Assembly (NCBI GenBank): GCA_903825245.1
Contig: CAIJZX010000037.1
Location: 1-51,907, forward strand
Length of the DNA: 51,907 bases
Reading direction: 5' to 3'
Origin: Candidatus Kerfeldbacteria bacterium
GTDB taxonomy: Bacteria > Patescibacteriota > Patescibacteriia > SBBC01 > CAIJZX01
Shown: positions 38,087 to 47,676 of the stretch, piece by piece
Position numbering within the stretch: position 1 is the first letter of the stretch
Layout: each line of letters starts with the position of its first letter
Position numbers and translations under genes: made by a program
The notes under the pieces: generated by a model
Databases searched by the model: none
Told to the model about the DNA's origin: nothing
The model's input: only the letters and a program-made list of their open reading frames with translations

Positions 38087-38115
38087 TAAATCGGGACGCT
38101 ACTTTTCACGTAGCG
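38087..38115 (+). terminator. Hairpin terminator
   Basis: GACGCTACttttcacGTAGCGTCTTTTTTC. Confidence 0.8.
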
Positions 38116-38167
38116 TCTTTTTTCTTTTCTCCGTTTGTCTTCAGTTCATTTATACAAACCACATGCA

Positions 38168-38196
38168 TTGACAGTTTCAGTCAGTCATGATAGGTT
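38168..38196 (+). promoter_or_regulatory. Promoter TTGACA-17-TAGGTT with extended -10 TGATAG
   Basis: TTGACAGTTTCAGTCAGTCATGATAGGTT. Confidence 0.55.
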
Positions 38197-38308
38197 GTGT
38201 CACCAATCAATACTGTTGTTCTTTTACTATTATGCTCCGACTCAGGGAGCTCCACATAGCTCACGCATTCACGACTCTTTTTGACATAGTTCAACTAGGA
38301 GGAACCGC

Positions 38309-38593
38309 ATGTCGAAACGCGTAGGAGAAGAACTTCTTGATGCGAGATCGTCGCAAACGCAGTCAGCGTTCGTCCGCCGAGTCATCATCATTGTTCGGGA
38401 GGAAATCGCCGCCCAGGGAATATCAGGCGATAGTCTTGCTCGTCAGTTGGAAGATTCGGAAGAGAAGGTTGCCGAAATCCTCGACTCTGACGATATATCA
38501 TTCCCCATGATGGCCAAGCTTTGTTTGGCGGTCGGTCTCGAACCGGGTCCGGCATTGAGCGAACGGCTGGATGCGGTCGATATAGGAGATTGA
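38309..38593 (+). CDS. Small HTH (XRE-like) protein, paralogue of 37783-38064
   Basis: SD CTAGGAGGAACCGC-ATG; ISGDSLARQLEDSEEKVAEILDSDDISFPMMAKLCLAVGL. Confidence 0.65.
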   Translation: MSKRVGEELLDARSSQTQSAFVRRVIIIVREEIAAQGISGDSLARQLEDSEEKVAEILDSDDISFPMMAKLCLAVGLEPGPALSERLDAVDIGD

Positions 38594-38596
38594 TCT

Positions 38597-38630
38597 TTGA
38601 CGCTACTACCAAGTGGCGTCTTTTTCTTTT
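38597..38630 (+). terminator. Hairpin terminator
   Basis: GACGCTActaccaagTGGCGTCTTTTTC. Confidence 0.7.
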
Positions 38631-38687
38631 TGCGTTTATAAACAAAGACAGATATACTGTTTCTACGTACTAACTCACAACAATAGT

Positions 38688-41603
38688 ATGCGCATGCGCA
38701 CAGGTTTGATAGCGGTCGGTCTGGTGACAGCTCTTTTCGCTGTGCCGAAAACTACTTGGGCGGCGGCCATTACTGTGACCACAACTGCTGATGATATGGC
38801 GAATAACGGTAATTGCACACTTCGCGAAGCGATTCAGGCGGCCAACACGAATACCGTAGTTGATGCCTGCTCGGCTGGTAGTGCGAGTGGTACGGACATC
38901 ATTACTGTAGGTACGGGAACGTACAACATCACGATAGCTGGTGCTGGTGAAGATTCGAACGCTACCGGAGATTTTGATATCCATTCAAATATCGAAATCA
39001 ATGGCGCCGGAATGAAATCGACCGTAATAAACGGTAATCAACTCGATCGTATTTTTGATATCTTTGCCGGAGCTTTTCTCGATCTACGGAATGTAACGGT
39101 TCAAAATGGAACAGTTACGAACGATGTCGGCGGCGGTATCGCAAACTCAGGCGACATGGATTTTCAAAACGTTATCGTTCTCAATAATTCAGCTTCTGGA
39201 ATGTCGTCGGCTGGTGGTGGTATTTACAATGACGGCACGATGGCCATGAATTCGAGTGTTGTCAAAGGCAATACGGTGACCAGCGGCAGCGGAGCTAGCG
39301 ACATCGCTAGCGGTGGCGGCATTGAAAATGATGCAGGGACGACGTGGATTCTTACTTCAACAATTGAAAGCAATGCGGTCATTGCAACCGGTTCCAGTGG
39401 GGCGTATGCATATGGTGCAGGTATTTCGAATTTCGCTACTTTAAAAGTAGATATCAGCACAATAAGCAGTAATGCAGTAACCGGCGGTGACAGCGGCGGT
39501 ATATCAAATGCGTTGACCGGTGTGGCCACAATTCGCGACACCACGATTGCCATGAATACTGCGGATCTTGGAACCGGCGGGATCATGAATGATCCGGGCG
39601 GGACGGTCAATATTCTCAATACATTGCTTGGTCGCAATGTTGGGGGGATTGCACCGGACTGTGTCGGAACACTAACCTCGCAAGGATATAACTTGGTAGA
39701 TTTTATTACCGGCTGTACGATCTCCGGTATTACAACCGGAAACATTACCAACCAAGATCCGCAAATTTTCTCATTGGAAGACAATAACGCTCAGATGCGG
39801 ACGCACGCACTCCTGACCGGAAGTCCGGCAATTGATGCCGGGCATTGTACAACATTTCAACAAGATGAACGGTCAGTGTTCTATCAAGTGGGCAAGGCGG
39901 GCGGTTCAGGGGCGTGCGATATCGGTTCGTACGAGTTGGATATAACTCCGCCCACAGCCAGTTCACTTTCAGCGCCATATTTCCAAAATATAGCTAAGAC
40001 GTCGGCTTCATTTTCCTTTATTGCCAGTGAAATCAGCACGGTTTCAGTTTCCGGTTCTTGTGTTGTTGCTCCGACGCTTATTGGTTCAGGCTTAAATATC
40101 CTGACGTTCCCTACGACAGTAGATAAAACGTATAACGATTGTTTTCTGTCGATACGAGATGTGGCCGGTACCTCGAACTTTCCATATCATCTCACGTCGT
40201 TCACCCTTGATCGATCTGCACCGACAGTGACACTCGTTTCGGCAATCGCATCGCCGACGAATTCGCCAACAGCTACCATCCGTTCATCAGAATTCGGTAT
40301 GTTGACGTTGACGGGCTGCTTCTCAACATATTCTGCCATTAGTCCAAATACCGATTTGATTTTACCGCTCACTGGTTTCACTGAAGGTAGTAATCGACAA
40401 TGTTCAGTTACGGTGACCGACACGTCGGGAAACACTAGTAGTCCATTGTCTCTCGGCACCTTTACATACGATATTACTCCGCCGTCGATCGCGTTTAAAG
40501 GTGATGGTAAACTCTACCAAGGCGCAACTGCGATTGATAACCTGTCGGGTGTGAATGCGAATGGCGTGGTGGTAACAAATTACACCGGCGGTCTTAACGG
40601 CGCGTATGACGGCAAAAAATATGGCCTGTATAGCGTACGGTATGATGCAACGGATAATGCTGGTAATGCGGCCACGCCATTGTATCGAATGGTCGTTGTC
40701 CGACCAAAAGTGGAAACGGTATCTGTAAAAAATAATGCCTTTACTATCACTAAACCGAACGGTAAAAAGTTGACTATTACACCGTTCGGGAAAAACAATA
40801 GTGTGGCGTTCATCGTCCAAAAAGTAACATTCAATCCGGGTGTTGATGCGACATATATGGCCATGATGATTGGACCGACAAAAAACTGGTCAACGAAAAT
40901 CTACACTATTCAGGGGGCTGAACAGCACGTCTTTACTTCAACTGCTGGAAAAATACTCAAAACATTAACACTGCCGAGTTCAATAACTGCCAAAGGAATT
41001 AACTGGACGTCGGCGTTTGACGATTCGAACGGCAAGTTCTTTGTGGCTATTACACCGAAATCTGGAAGTGACGTTCCGCAAGTACTCACCATCCAACCGA
41101 CGTACTCCGGTTGGGTAAAACTTACTACCAAGACGAAAGCAACGAATGGCAACGTCCTGGTCAAGTTTCTGTCGCTCGACGGTAACGGCCAACGAATCGT
41201 CACGGTCACCGGAAAGGCTGTTCGTATTTGGAAGACCGACAGTTCTGGTCAACTCTTTACACAGGACACCGTGACAAAGACGGGACGATTTACGGTCACG
41301 AAAGGTATTATTACTCAATATGCGCCGACGCTTCTATCAACGAATATAGTGCCAAGCAGTGTTGCGGGCACGGGTAGTATCACGTGGAAGTTTGATAAGC
41401 CGGTTACCCTCACCTGGGAGTACGGTCAGACGACAAAATATGGAACGAGCGTGAGGAAAAAAACGGCAAGCGCGACTCAAACGATTCCATTCGTTCTGCA
41501 CGCGAATACCTATTACCAATATCGTTTTACGGCCTGCACTAAAGGTGTAGCCGCGAGCATTGGGTGTATGACATCAGCGAATCAATACTTCAAGACGCTT
41601 TAA
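38688..41603 (+). CDS. CSLREA-domain surface protein (beta-helix, C-terminal unknown domain)
   Basis: TVTTTADDMANNGNCTLREAIQAANTN...GSASGTDIITV; ATG at 38688. Confidence 0.8.
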   Translation: MRMRTGLIAVGLVTALFAVPKTTWAAAITVTTTADDMANNGNCTLREAIQAANTNTVVDACSAGSASGTDIITVGTGTYNITIAGAGEDSNATGDFDIHSNIEINGAGMKSTVINGNQLDRIFDIFAGAFLDLRNVTVQNGTVTNDVGGGIANSGDMDFQNVIVLNNSASGMSSAGGGIYNDGTMAMNSSVVKGNTVTSGSGASDIASGGGIENDAGTTWILTSTIESNAVIATGSSGAYAYGAGISNFATLKVDISTISSNAVTGGDSGGISNALTGVATIRDTTIAMNTADLGTGGIMNDPGGTVNILNTLLGRNVGGIAPDCVGTLTSQGYNLVDFITGCTISGITTGNITNQDPQIFSLEDNNAQMRTHALLTGSPAIDAGHCTTFQQDERSVFYQVGKAGGSGACDIGSYELDITPPTASSLSAPYFQNIAKTSASFSFIASEISTVSVSGSCVVAPTLIGSGLNILTFPTTVDKTYNDCFLSIRDVAGTSNFPYHLTSFTLDRSAPTVTLVSAIASPTNSPTATIRSSEFGMLTLTGCFSTYSAISPNTDLILPLTGFTEGSNRQCSVTVTDTSGNTSSPLSLGTFTYDITPPSIAFKGDGKLYQGATAIDNLSGVNANGVVVTNYTGGLNGAYDGKKYGLYSVRYDATDNAGNAATPLYRMVVVRPKVETVSVKNNAFTITKPNGKKLTITPFGKNNSVAFIVQKVTFNPGVDATYMAMMIGPTKNWSTKIYTIQGAEQHVFTSTAGKILKTLTLPSSITAKGINWTSAFDDSNGKFFVAITPKSGSDVPQVLTIQPTYSGWVKLTTKTKATNGNVLVKFLSLDGNGQRIVTVTGKAVRIWKTDSSGQLFTQDTVTKTGRFTVTKGIITQYAPTLLSTNIVPSSVAGTGSITWKFDKPVTLTWEYGQTTKYGTSVRKKTASATQTIPFVLHANTYYQYRFTACTKGVAASIGCMTSANQYFKTL

Positions 41604-41611
41604 CCTAGAAC

Positions 41612-41650
41612 ATCAAAGCCGCCCGCCGCGCTGTAACGGCGGGCGGCTCA
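41612..41650 (+). terminator. Hairpin terminator-like
   Basis: GCCGCCCGCCGcgctgtaaCGGCGGGCGGC. Confidence 0.6.
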
Positions 41651-41803
41651 TTCTTGATACGATTGACGTTACATTGACAGGCTGGCGTTCTTTTGGTATG
41701 CTGTTTTCGCTTAATTCACTCTCGACGTGTACTTGGAACAGCCATAATGTACCCCGCACGGGGAGGCTCTTCTCGGTTCTCGCCATATAGAAAGGGCATC
41801 ACC

Positions 41804-42073
41804 ATGCCGCTCGCCAAAGAAGACAAGGATAAAATCATCAAGAAGTACAAGGTTCATGAATCGGACACCGGTTCGTCAGAAGTTCAGGTCGCTATTTTGA
41901 CGGCCGAAATCGAACAGTTGACCGGTCACCTCAAGACACACAAGAAAGATTTCTCATCGCGCCGCGGTCTCTTAAAGAAGGTCGGACAACGCCGACGCCT
42001 ACTTCGTTTTTTGCAGAAAGATAATTTGGCTTCGTTTGAAGAAATAACGAAGAAACTTAAACTCAAGATCTAG
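41804..42073 (+). CDS. rpsO: 30S ribosomal protein S15
   Basis: DTGSSEVQVAILTAEIEQLTGHLKTHKKDFSSRRGLLKKVGQRRRLLRFL. Confidence 0.96.
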   Translation: MPLAKEDKDKIIKKYKVHESDTGSSEVQVAILTAEIEQLTGHLKTHKKDFSSRRGLLKKVGQRRRLLRFLQKDNLASFEEITKKLKLKI

Positions 42074-42732
42074 TGAAAACATCAGAACAACGAGTCGGAG
42101 TGTTGGTCGATGTGGCCAACATGTACTATTCGGCCAAGAATATTCACGGCACACGCGTCAATTTCGGCAAGGTGCTGGAAGAAGCTGTTGGCGACCGAAG
42201 CTTGGTGCGCGCATTAGCGTATGTTATCAAGGCTGACACGACGGAAGAGCAGAAATTTTTTGAAGCACTCGAAAAGCAGGGTTTCGAAGTGAAGATGAAA
42301 GATCTGCAAATTTTTGCCGGTGGCGCAAAAAAAGGCGATTGGGATGTTGGTATTACGGTTGACGCAATCAAACTCGCTGAGCGGCTTGATACAATCGTGA
42401 TCGTCGCCGGCGATGGTGACTATATTCCGCTTGTCCGTTATTTGCAGGAAGCGAAAGGTTGCCGCGTCGAGGTGATGGCGTTTCAGGAGTCGACCTCGTT
42501 GAAACTTCGTGAAGTGTCGGATAAGTTCATCGATCTCTCCGGCGATAAGAAGAAATATTTGTTGCCAATGAGAACGCCGTTGCGGGTGTCGGTGCCGCGT
42601 CCGCGATTCATGCAAGGGCGTGATCAGCACCACGATCGCATCCAACAACCTCAGAATTCGGTACAGCCCGTGCAGCCAGAGAACCACGAAGATGTGAACG
42701 TCGTTACCTCGGATGATCTTCATTTGGACTAA
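42073..42732 (+). CDS. NYN-domain protein (LabA/DUF88-like putative RNase)
   Basis: VGVLVDVANMYYSAKN...DWDVGITVDAIKLAERLDTIVIVAGDGDYIPLVRYLQ; GTG start overlaps rpsO stop. Confidence 0.85.
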   Translation: MKTSEQRVGVLVDVANMYYSAKNIHGTRVNFGKVLEEAVGDRSLVRALAYVIKADTTEEQKFFEALEKQGFEVKMKDLQIFAGGAKKGDWDVGITVDAIKLAERLDTIVIVAGDGDYIPLVRYLQEAKGCRVEVMAFQESTSLKLREVSDKFIDLSGDKKKYLLPMRTPLRVSVPRPRFMQGRDQHHDRIQQPQNSVQPVQPENHEDVNVVTSDDLHLD

Positions 42733-42734
42733 CT

Positions 42735-43469
42735 ATGGACGGAATACAAACACCTCCACAAGAATTACCGCCGGTGCAACCGGTGCAAGAAATTCGTCCG
42801 GTGGAAATCATGACCGGGCCAGTGTTCGAGCGCTACTCAATCGGCGAAGCACTACATCAACAGTTTCTTGAGCTTGAACAGGGCGGGTATACGGAATCGT
42901 GGAATAGTCCGGAGTATTGGGAGCAAGAATATCCGTCGGATACGGAAGCGTACCGATCGTACATGAAAGAAGTTCTTCATAACTTGAAAGAAAGCTCGGC
43001 AGTCAACGAGCTTCGGACAGTAGCGAAGGCTGGCGGAGAAATCACGGACGAGCTCTGTGACCGTGTCGAAGGAGCGCTTAAACGAGCGGAAGAGGCAGCA
43101 ATGAAAACATTGCGAGACGCGGGCGAAGTCAGTCCGGAGCAATTACGCAAACTCCATCAAGCCAGCACGAGTGAAATCGACTATGGCTTTCGAGACTTAT
43201 TGGCGGAACGATTGACGGCCGATAAGGGAGTACCGCTGCGACGCCAAAAGAAAACCTTGTCGTTCCTGGTCAATCCGAAAATCCGTAACGTGCAATACAT
43301 GGACTCGAAAGAAATTCTCAGCGGCCTCCGACGTTCACTCGGTCGCGGTACATACGATCAACTCAAACGTGAAGTGAACGTGATTCATCAGAACGAGAGC
43401 GCTCCGGAAGTTCAGACCGTGCTCGGATCCGATGAATTTTCCTCTATCGAAACTCAATCAACTCATTAA
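42735..43469 (+). CDS. Hypothetical protein
   Basis: 244-aa ORF closely packed between NYN gene and pnp. Confidence 0.75.
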   Translation: MDGIQTPPQELPPVQPVQEIRPVEIMTGPVFERYSIGEALHQQFLELEQGGYTESWNSPEYWEQEYPSDTEAYRSYMKEVLHNLKESSAVNELRTVAKAGGEITDELCDRVEGALKRAEEAAMKTLRDAGEVSPEQLRKLHQASTSEIDYGFRDLLAERLTADKGVPLRRQKKTLSFLVNPKIRNVQYMDSKEILSGLRRSLGRGTYDQLKREVNVIHQNESAPEVQTVLGSDEFSSIETQSTH

Positions 43470-43507
43470 CCAGAAAATTTACTAACGAAGTATTTATTCA
43501 ATAACTG

Positions 43508-43570
43508 ATGGCCATCGGACAGGCAGTCTGGATCACACCAGTCTGAAGTCCGCGGGTCATCGGACAAGGA
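43508..43570 (+). promoter_or_regulatory. pnp 5' leader with imperfect hairpin
   Basis: GGACaggCAGTCTGGatcacaCCAGTCTGaaGTCC; CATCGGACA occurs twice. Confidence 0.4.
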
Positions 43571-43578
43571 ACTATAGT

Positions 43579-45909
43579 ATGGAAGCAAAGAAGTTTACCG
43601 TCGACCTCGGCGGTCGGACCCTCGAAATTGGTACCGGACAACTTGCCGGACAAGCCGGCGCAGCCGTCACCGTCCGTTATGGCGACACCGTCGTTTTAGC
43701 AACGGCGACGATGAGTAAGACCCAGCGCGAAGGAATCGAATTCTTTCCGCTGATGGTTGATTACGAAGAACGGCTGTATGCCGCGGGCAAGATTAAGAGC
43801 TCGCGCTTCATGAAGCGCGAAGGCCGCGCCAGCGATGACGCGATCTTGACGTCACGCGTGGTCGATCGTTCGATCCGACCGTTGTTCGATGACCGGATGC
43901 GTAATGACATCCAAGTTGTCATTACCGTCTTGTCGTGGGATCAAGAAAATGATGCTGACGTTCTCGGCATGATCGGCGCGTCCGCTGCCTTGCACATGTC
44001 CAGCATACCGTGGACCGGCCCAATCGGCGCAGTGCGCGTCGGTCGCGTTGGCGGCGAGTGGGTGTTGAACCCGACCTATGTGGCTCGTGAAAAGAGCGAT
44101 CTGGAAATTATTCTGGCTGCGACGAATGACGAACATGTGATGATTGAAGCCTCGGGCAATGAAGTCGATGAACAATCGATGCTTGACGGTTTAGAATTTG
44201 CACATAAGCACTCCCGCAAAGTCATCGAACTCATCAATCAATTGCAAAAAGAATTCGGCAAGGAAAAAGTCAAAGCTGATACGACTGAATTAACCGCGGA
44301 AGAACAAGCGGCCCACGAACAATTGAAGACCAAGGTGCTCGCCTTCGCCGAAGGAAAACTTCGCGCGATTTGGAAGCAAACCGATAAACTCGCTCGCGAA
44401 GAGGCGATTCTGAAATTGACGACTGACCTTGACGAGAAAATGAAGTCAGACAATGACGTCTCGAAAGATCAGCGCACCGAAGCTCGCCACATTCTTGAAT
44501 TAGAACTCGATGAGGAAGCGCGCAAGATGGTGCTTGAAGAAGGCATTCGCGTTGATGGACGAAAACTTGATGAGGTTCGACCACTCGCCGCGCATGTTGG
44601 ATTAATTCCGCGAACACATGGTTCAGGCTTGTTTGATCGCGGTGAAACACAAGTCCTCTCGCTCGTCACGCTCGGCAGTCCTGGCGATGAACAAACGCTC
44701 GACGGTATGGAATTGACCGGCAAGAAGCGGTACATGCACCACTACAATTTCCCGGCCTTCTCGACCGGCGAAACGAAACCGATGCGCGGACCAGGCCGAC
44801 GAGAAATCGGACATGGCGCGTTAGCAGAAAAAGCACTCGTGCCGGTCATCCCGACGAAGGATGAGTTCCCGTACACCATTCGCGTCGTCTCAGAAGTATT
44901 GTCCTCGAACGGTTCGAGTTCGCAAGCCTCAATCTGTGGTTCAACGCTCAGTTTGATGGACGCCGGTGTGCCGATTAAGGCGCCGGTCGCCGGTATTGCC
45001 ATGGGTTTGATCACGAACTTGAAGACGAAGGAATATAAAGTCTTGACCGACATTCAAGGCATCGAAGATCACGCCGGTGATATGGATTATAAAGTCGCCG
45101 GTACGACGAAAGGTATTACTGCTATCCAACTCGATATTAAACTCGGCGGTATTCCGGTCAGCGTTTCCAAGGATGCGCTTGAAGGGGCAAAGAAAGCGCG
45201 ACTGCAAATTCTTGAAGTGATGGCCAAAGCAATTGCCGAACCGCGAAAAGAATTATCGCAGTACGCGCCGCGCATTATTACGATTCATATTGATCCAGAA
45301 AAAATCCGCGAAGTCATCGGTAAAGGCGGCGAAACAATCAATAAGATTATTGAAGAGTGTGGCGGTGCAGATGTCATCAAAATTGACCTCGAAGACGACG
45401 GCCAGGTCTACATCACGAGCACCAACGCCGACATGGCGAACAAGGCCAAGGATTGGATTGCTAACCTGGTCAAAGACTTGGTGGTTGGTGAAATCTACGA
45501 CGGTGTCGTGACCGACATCATTCGCGATCGCATGCGCGGTAACGAAATCGGTGCCATCGTCGAAGTCTTGCCGGGCAAAGACGGTATGGTTCACGTCTCG
45601 AACATCTCGATGAACCACGTCGTCAACGTTTCCGATGTCCTCAAAATCGGCGATAAGGTCAAAGTAAAAGTCATGGAAGTCGACGCTGTTCGCGGCAAGG
45701 TCAGCTTGTCGATGAAAGCCCTTGATCCGAATTACACCGGTGAAGCCGAGCGACCGCGTGGTCCTCGTCCGCCGCACCGCGGATTCAACGATCGTGGTCC
45801 GCGCAATTTCGATGGTCCTCGCCCGATGCCGCCGCAAGCACCTCAAGCTCCGCAGGCGCCACGTCCGCCACAAGCCGGCGGCACGTACGATAGTGGTACG
45901 AAGTTCTAA
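43579..45909 (+). CDS. pnp: Polyribonucleotide nucleotidyltransferase
   Basis: KH (IREVIGKGGETINKIIEECG) and S1 (GEIYDGVVTDI) domains; full PNPase core. Confidence 0.97.
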   Translation: MEAKKFTVDLGGRTLEIGTGQLAGQAGAAVTVRYGDTVVLATATMSKTQREGIEFFPLMVDYEERLYAAGKIKSSRFMKREGRASDDAILTSRVVDRSIRPLFDDRMRNDIQVVITVLSWDQENDADVLGMIGASAALHMSSIPWTGPIGAVRVGRVGGEWVLNPTYVAREKSDLEIILAATNDEHVMIEASGNEVDEQSMLDGLEFAHKHSRKVIELINQLQKEFGKEKVKADTTELTAEEQAAHEQLKTKVLAFAEGKLRAIWKQTDKLAREEAILKLTTDLDEKMKSDNDVSKDQRTEARHILELELDEEARKMVLEEGIRVDGRKLDEVRPLAAHVGLIPRTHGSGLFDRGETQVLSLVTLGSPGDEQTLDGMELTGKKRYMHHYNFPAFSTGETKPMRGPGRREIGHGALAEKALVPVIPTKDEFPYTIRVVSEVLSSNGSSSQASICGSTLSLMDAGVPIKAPVAGIAMGLITNLKTKEYKVLTDIQGIEDHAGDMDYKVAGTTKGITAIQLDIKLGGIPVSVSKDALEGAKKARLQILEVMAKAIAEPRKELSQYAPRIITIHIDPEKIREVIGKGGETINKIIEECGGADVIKIDLEDDGQVYITSTNADMANKAKDWIANLVKDLVVGEIYDGVVTDIIRDRMRGNEIGAIVEVLPGKDGMVHVSNISMNHVVNVSDVLKIGDKVKVKVMEVDAVRGKVSLSMKALDPNYTGEAERPRGPRPPHRGFNDRGPRNFDGPRPMPPQAPQAPQAPRPPQAGGTYDSGTKF

Positions 45910-45921
45910 CCCCACCCGGCG

Positions 45922-46062
45922 ATCCCTCCCCTGAATACAGGGGAGGGAAGTTTCCACCCCTTTCGCACGCTGGCGTGCGAACCCCTCCTACGGATAAGGA
46001 GGGGTGAACCTCACCCTCGGCTAAGCCGTATCCCCCTCCTGCATGAGGAGAGGGATTTTGGT
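45922..46062. repeat. Tandem stable hairpins downstream of pnp
   Basis: TCCCTCCCCTGaatacAGGGGAGGGA; TTCGCACGCtgGCGTGCGAA; CCCCTCCtacggataaGGAGGGG; CCCTCCTgcatgAGGAGAGGG. Confidence 0.7.
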
Positions 46063-46115
46063 TATGCTAAAAGGAGGAGTTTTGTGAAGAAGACTTTGTC
46101 CTGTATACTTTTCCT

Positions 46116-46676
46116 ATGCTTATCACTATCTCTGGTATGGTCGGTTCGGGAAAAGGAACAGTGGCGGCGTTACTGGGAAAACGATTGCGCATGCCGGTGT
46201 ACTCCATCGGCGATATTCGTCGTGCTGTCGCAAAGAAGTATGGCATGACCCTTGAACAGTACAACAGATACGGTGAAACACATCCGGCAACAGATCATGA
46301 ACCGGATAACTGGGCAGCACGAGAGGCAAAAAAAACCGGTCGCGGCGTATATGATGGCCGTGTCATGTTTCATTTTATCCCGCAATCTGTGAAAGTATTT
46401 CTCGATTGTGATGAACGAGTCGGGGCACAACGCATTTCCCGCGATACAAGTGAGAAGCGTAAAAGTGAAGCTGACCTGACGGAAGAGAAAAAAGCATTAG
46501 CCGCTCTGCGCCGTAGGATTGCGAGCGATAAGCGCCGGTATTGGAAATTCTATAAGCTCGATGTTTTTGATATGCGGAACTATGATCTTGTGGTTGATAC
46601 GACAAATATAACGCCAGAGCAAACAATGAAGAAAATTATGGAATATTTGGCAAACCCAAATAAAGATATAATCTGA
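46116..46676 (+). CDS. Cytidylate kinase-like P-loop kinase
   Basis: ITISGMVGSGKGTVAALLGKRL; YDLVVDTTNITPEQ. Confidence 0.8.
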   Translation: MLITISGMVGSGKGTVAALLGKRLRMPVYSIGDIRRAVAKKYGMTLEQYNRYGETHPATDHEPDNWAAREAKKTGRGVYDGRVMFHFIPQSVKVFLDCDERVGAQRISRDTSEKRKSEADLTEEKKALAALRRRIASDKRRYWKFYKLDVFDMRNYDLVVDTTNITPEQTMKKIMEYLANPNKDII

Positions 46677-46746
46677 ATACTATTCCTTGTTTATTTTGTT
46701 GATTTGTTAGATAATTCAGCTAACGATATTCACTTACGATAACTAT

Positions 46747-47382
46747 ATGCCAGAAGGTGAACAAAGTAATCCAGCGGATTTGGGGGATAAACCAGACGAA
46801 TCGGAACGTGTAATAGATCCAGCAAAGGCAGCAGCCATGGCGCGCGCTAGTAAAGAGTTTCATGACAAGGCTGCTGAGGAACGTCATAAAGCAGCTATTT
46901 TACGCGATCCCGCGAATACCTCGGAGGAGGCAGTGGAATTGCAAAAAACCTTAACCAAATACCATTTGGATTATGATGGTTCAATGGAAGCGCGCGAGAA
47001 GATTGCCACAAGCTTGGAAGAGGGTGCAAAAAGTAATGAAAATCAGGCGAAGTATAGAGAAGTAGATGCTAGCATAACCCATGAAGTCCAAGATGACGTT
47101 GATCGCAACTTTGATTATTACTCTTCCTCGAATGGGTTTGATGCGATAGTTATGAAAGCAATGGAGTGTCAGTATTACTTCGAGTTTCTTGATAAGAAGG
47201 CAGAAACAACGCCAGATGACTATCGCGAATTTCAGCAAGCGCGTGATAAATACAAGCGTGCTCTGCTCAAAGTGCGGTTGGTTGAAAAACGAATAAACGA
47301 AAACAGAACGGACGGTACGGAGGTTCGCCATGAATTTGCAGGTGATTCTTCCTATAGGAGAATAAACCTAGGAATAGATTAA
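46747..47382 (+). CDS. Hypothetical protein
   Basis: 211-aa highly charged helical ORF. Confidence 0.65.
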   Translation: MPEGEQSNPADLGDKPDESERVIDPAKAAAMARASKEFHDKAAEERHKAAILRDPANTSEEAVELQKTLTKYHLDYDGSMEAREKIATSLEEGAKSNENQAKYREVDASITHEVQDDVDRNFDYYSSSNGFDAIVMKAMECQYYFEFLDKKAETTPDDYREFQQARDKYKRALLKVRLVEKRINENRTDGTEVRHEFAGDSSYRRINLGID

Positions 47383-47640
47383 ATTTGGAAAGTTAGGTCC
47401 GGCAACACGAAATTTCTGGATTCGAGCAGAAAATTAAAACAAGGTGGTACCCGGGCAAATAAATGTAAAACACACATTAGTGCCTTTAGTTGGGCTAAGA
47501 TAAAAGAAAAAACGACTAATGGGGATAGCTTGGGGACAAAAACAAAGATTGTGCATAAGCGGGGGATAGTAAATACAAGGACTGGGAATGGCAAAAAAGG
47601 AGCTAAGGTTAGCGCAAAGAGTGCCAGAAAAGGTCGATAG

Positions 47641-47669
47641 TTGACAAAAGGTAAAAAATGCGCTATACT
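47641..47669 (+). promoter_or_regulatory. Consensus sigma70-type promoter
   Basis: TTGACA-17-TATACT. Confidence 0.75.
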
Positions 47670-47676
47670 CAAGAAA

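Noticed and set aside
45253-45957. 234-aa minus-strand ORF
   Set aside because: Antisense to pnp KH/S1 region; low-complexity reading of the opposite strand
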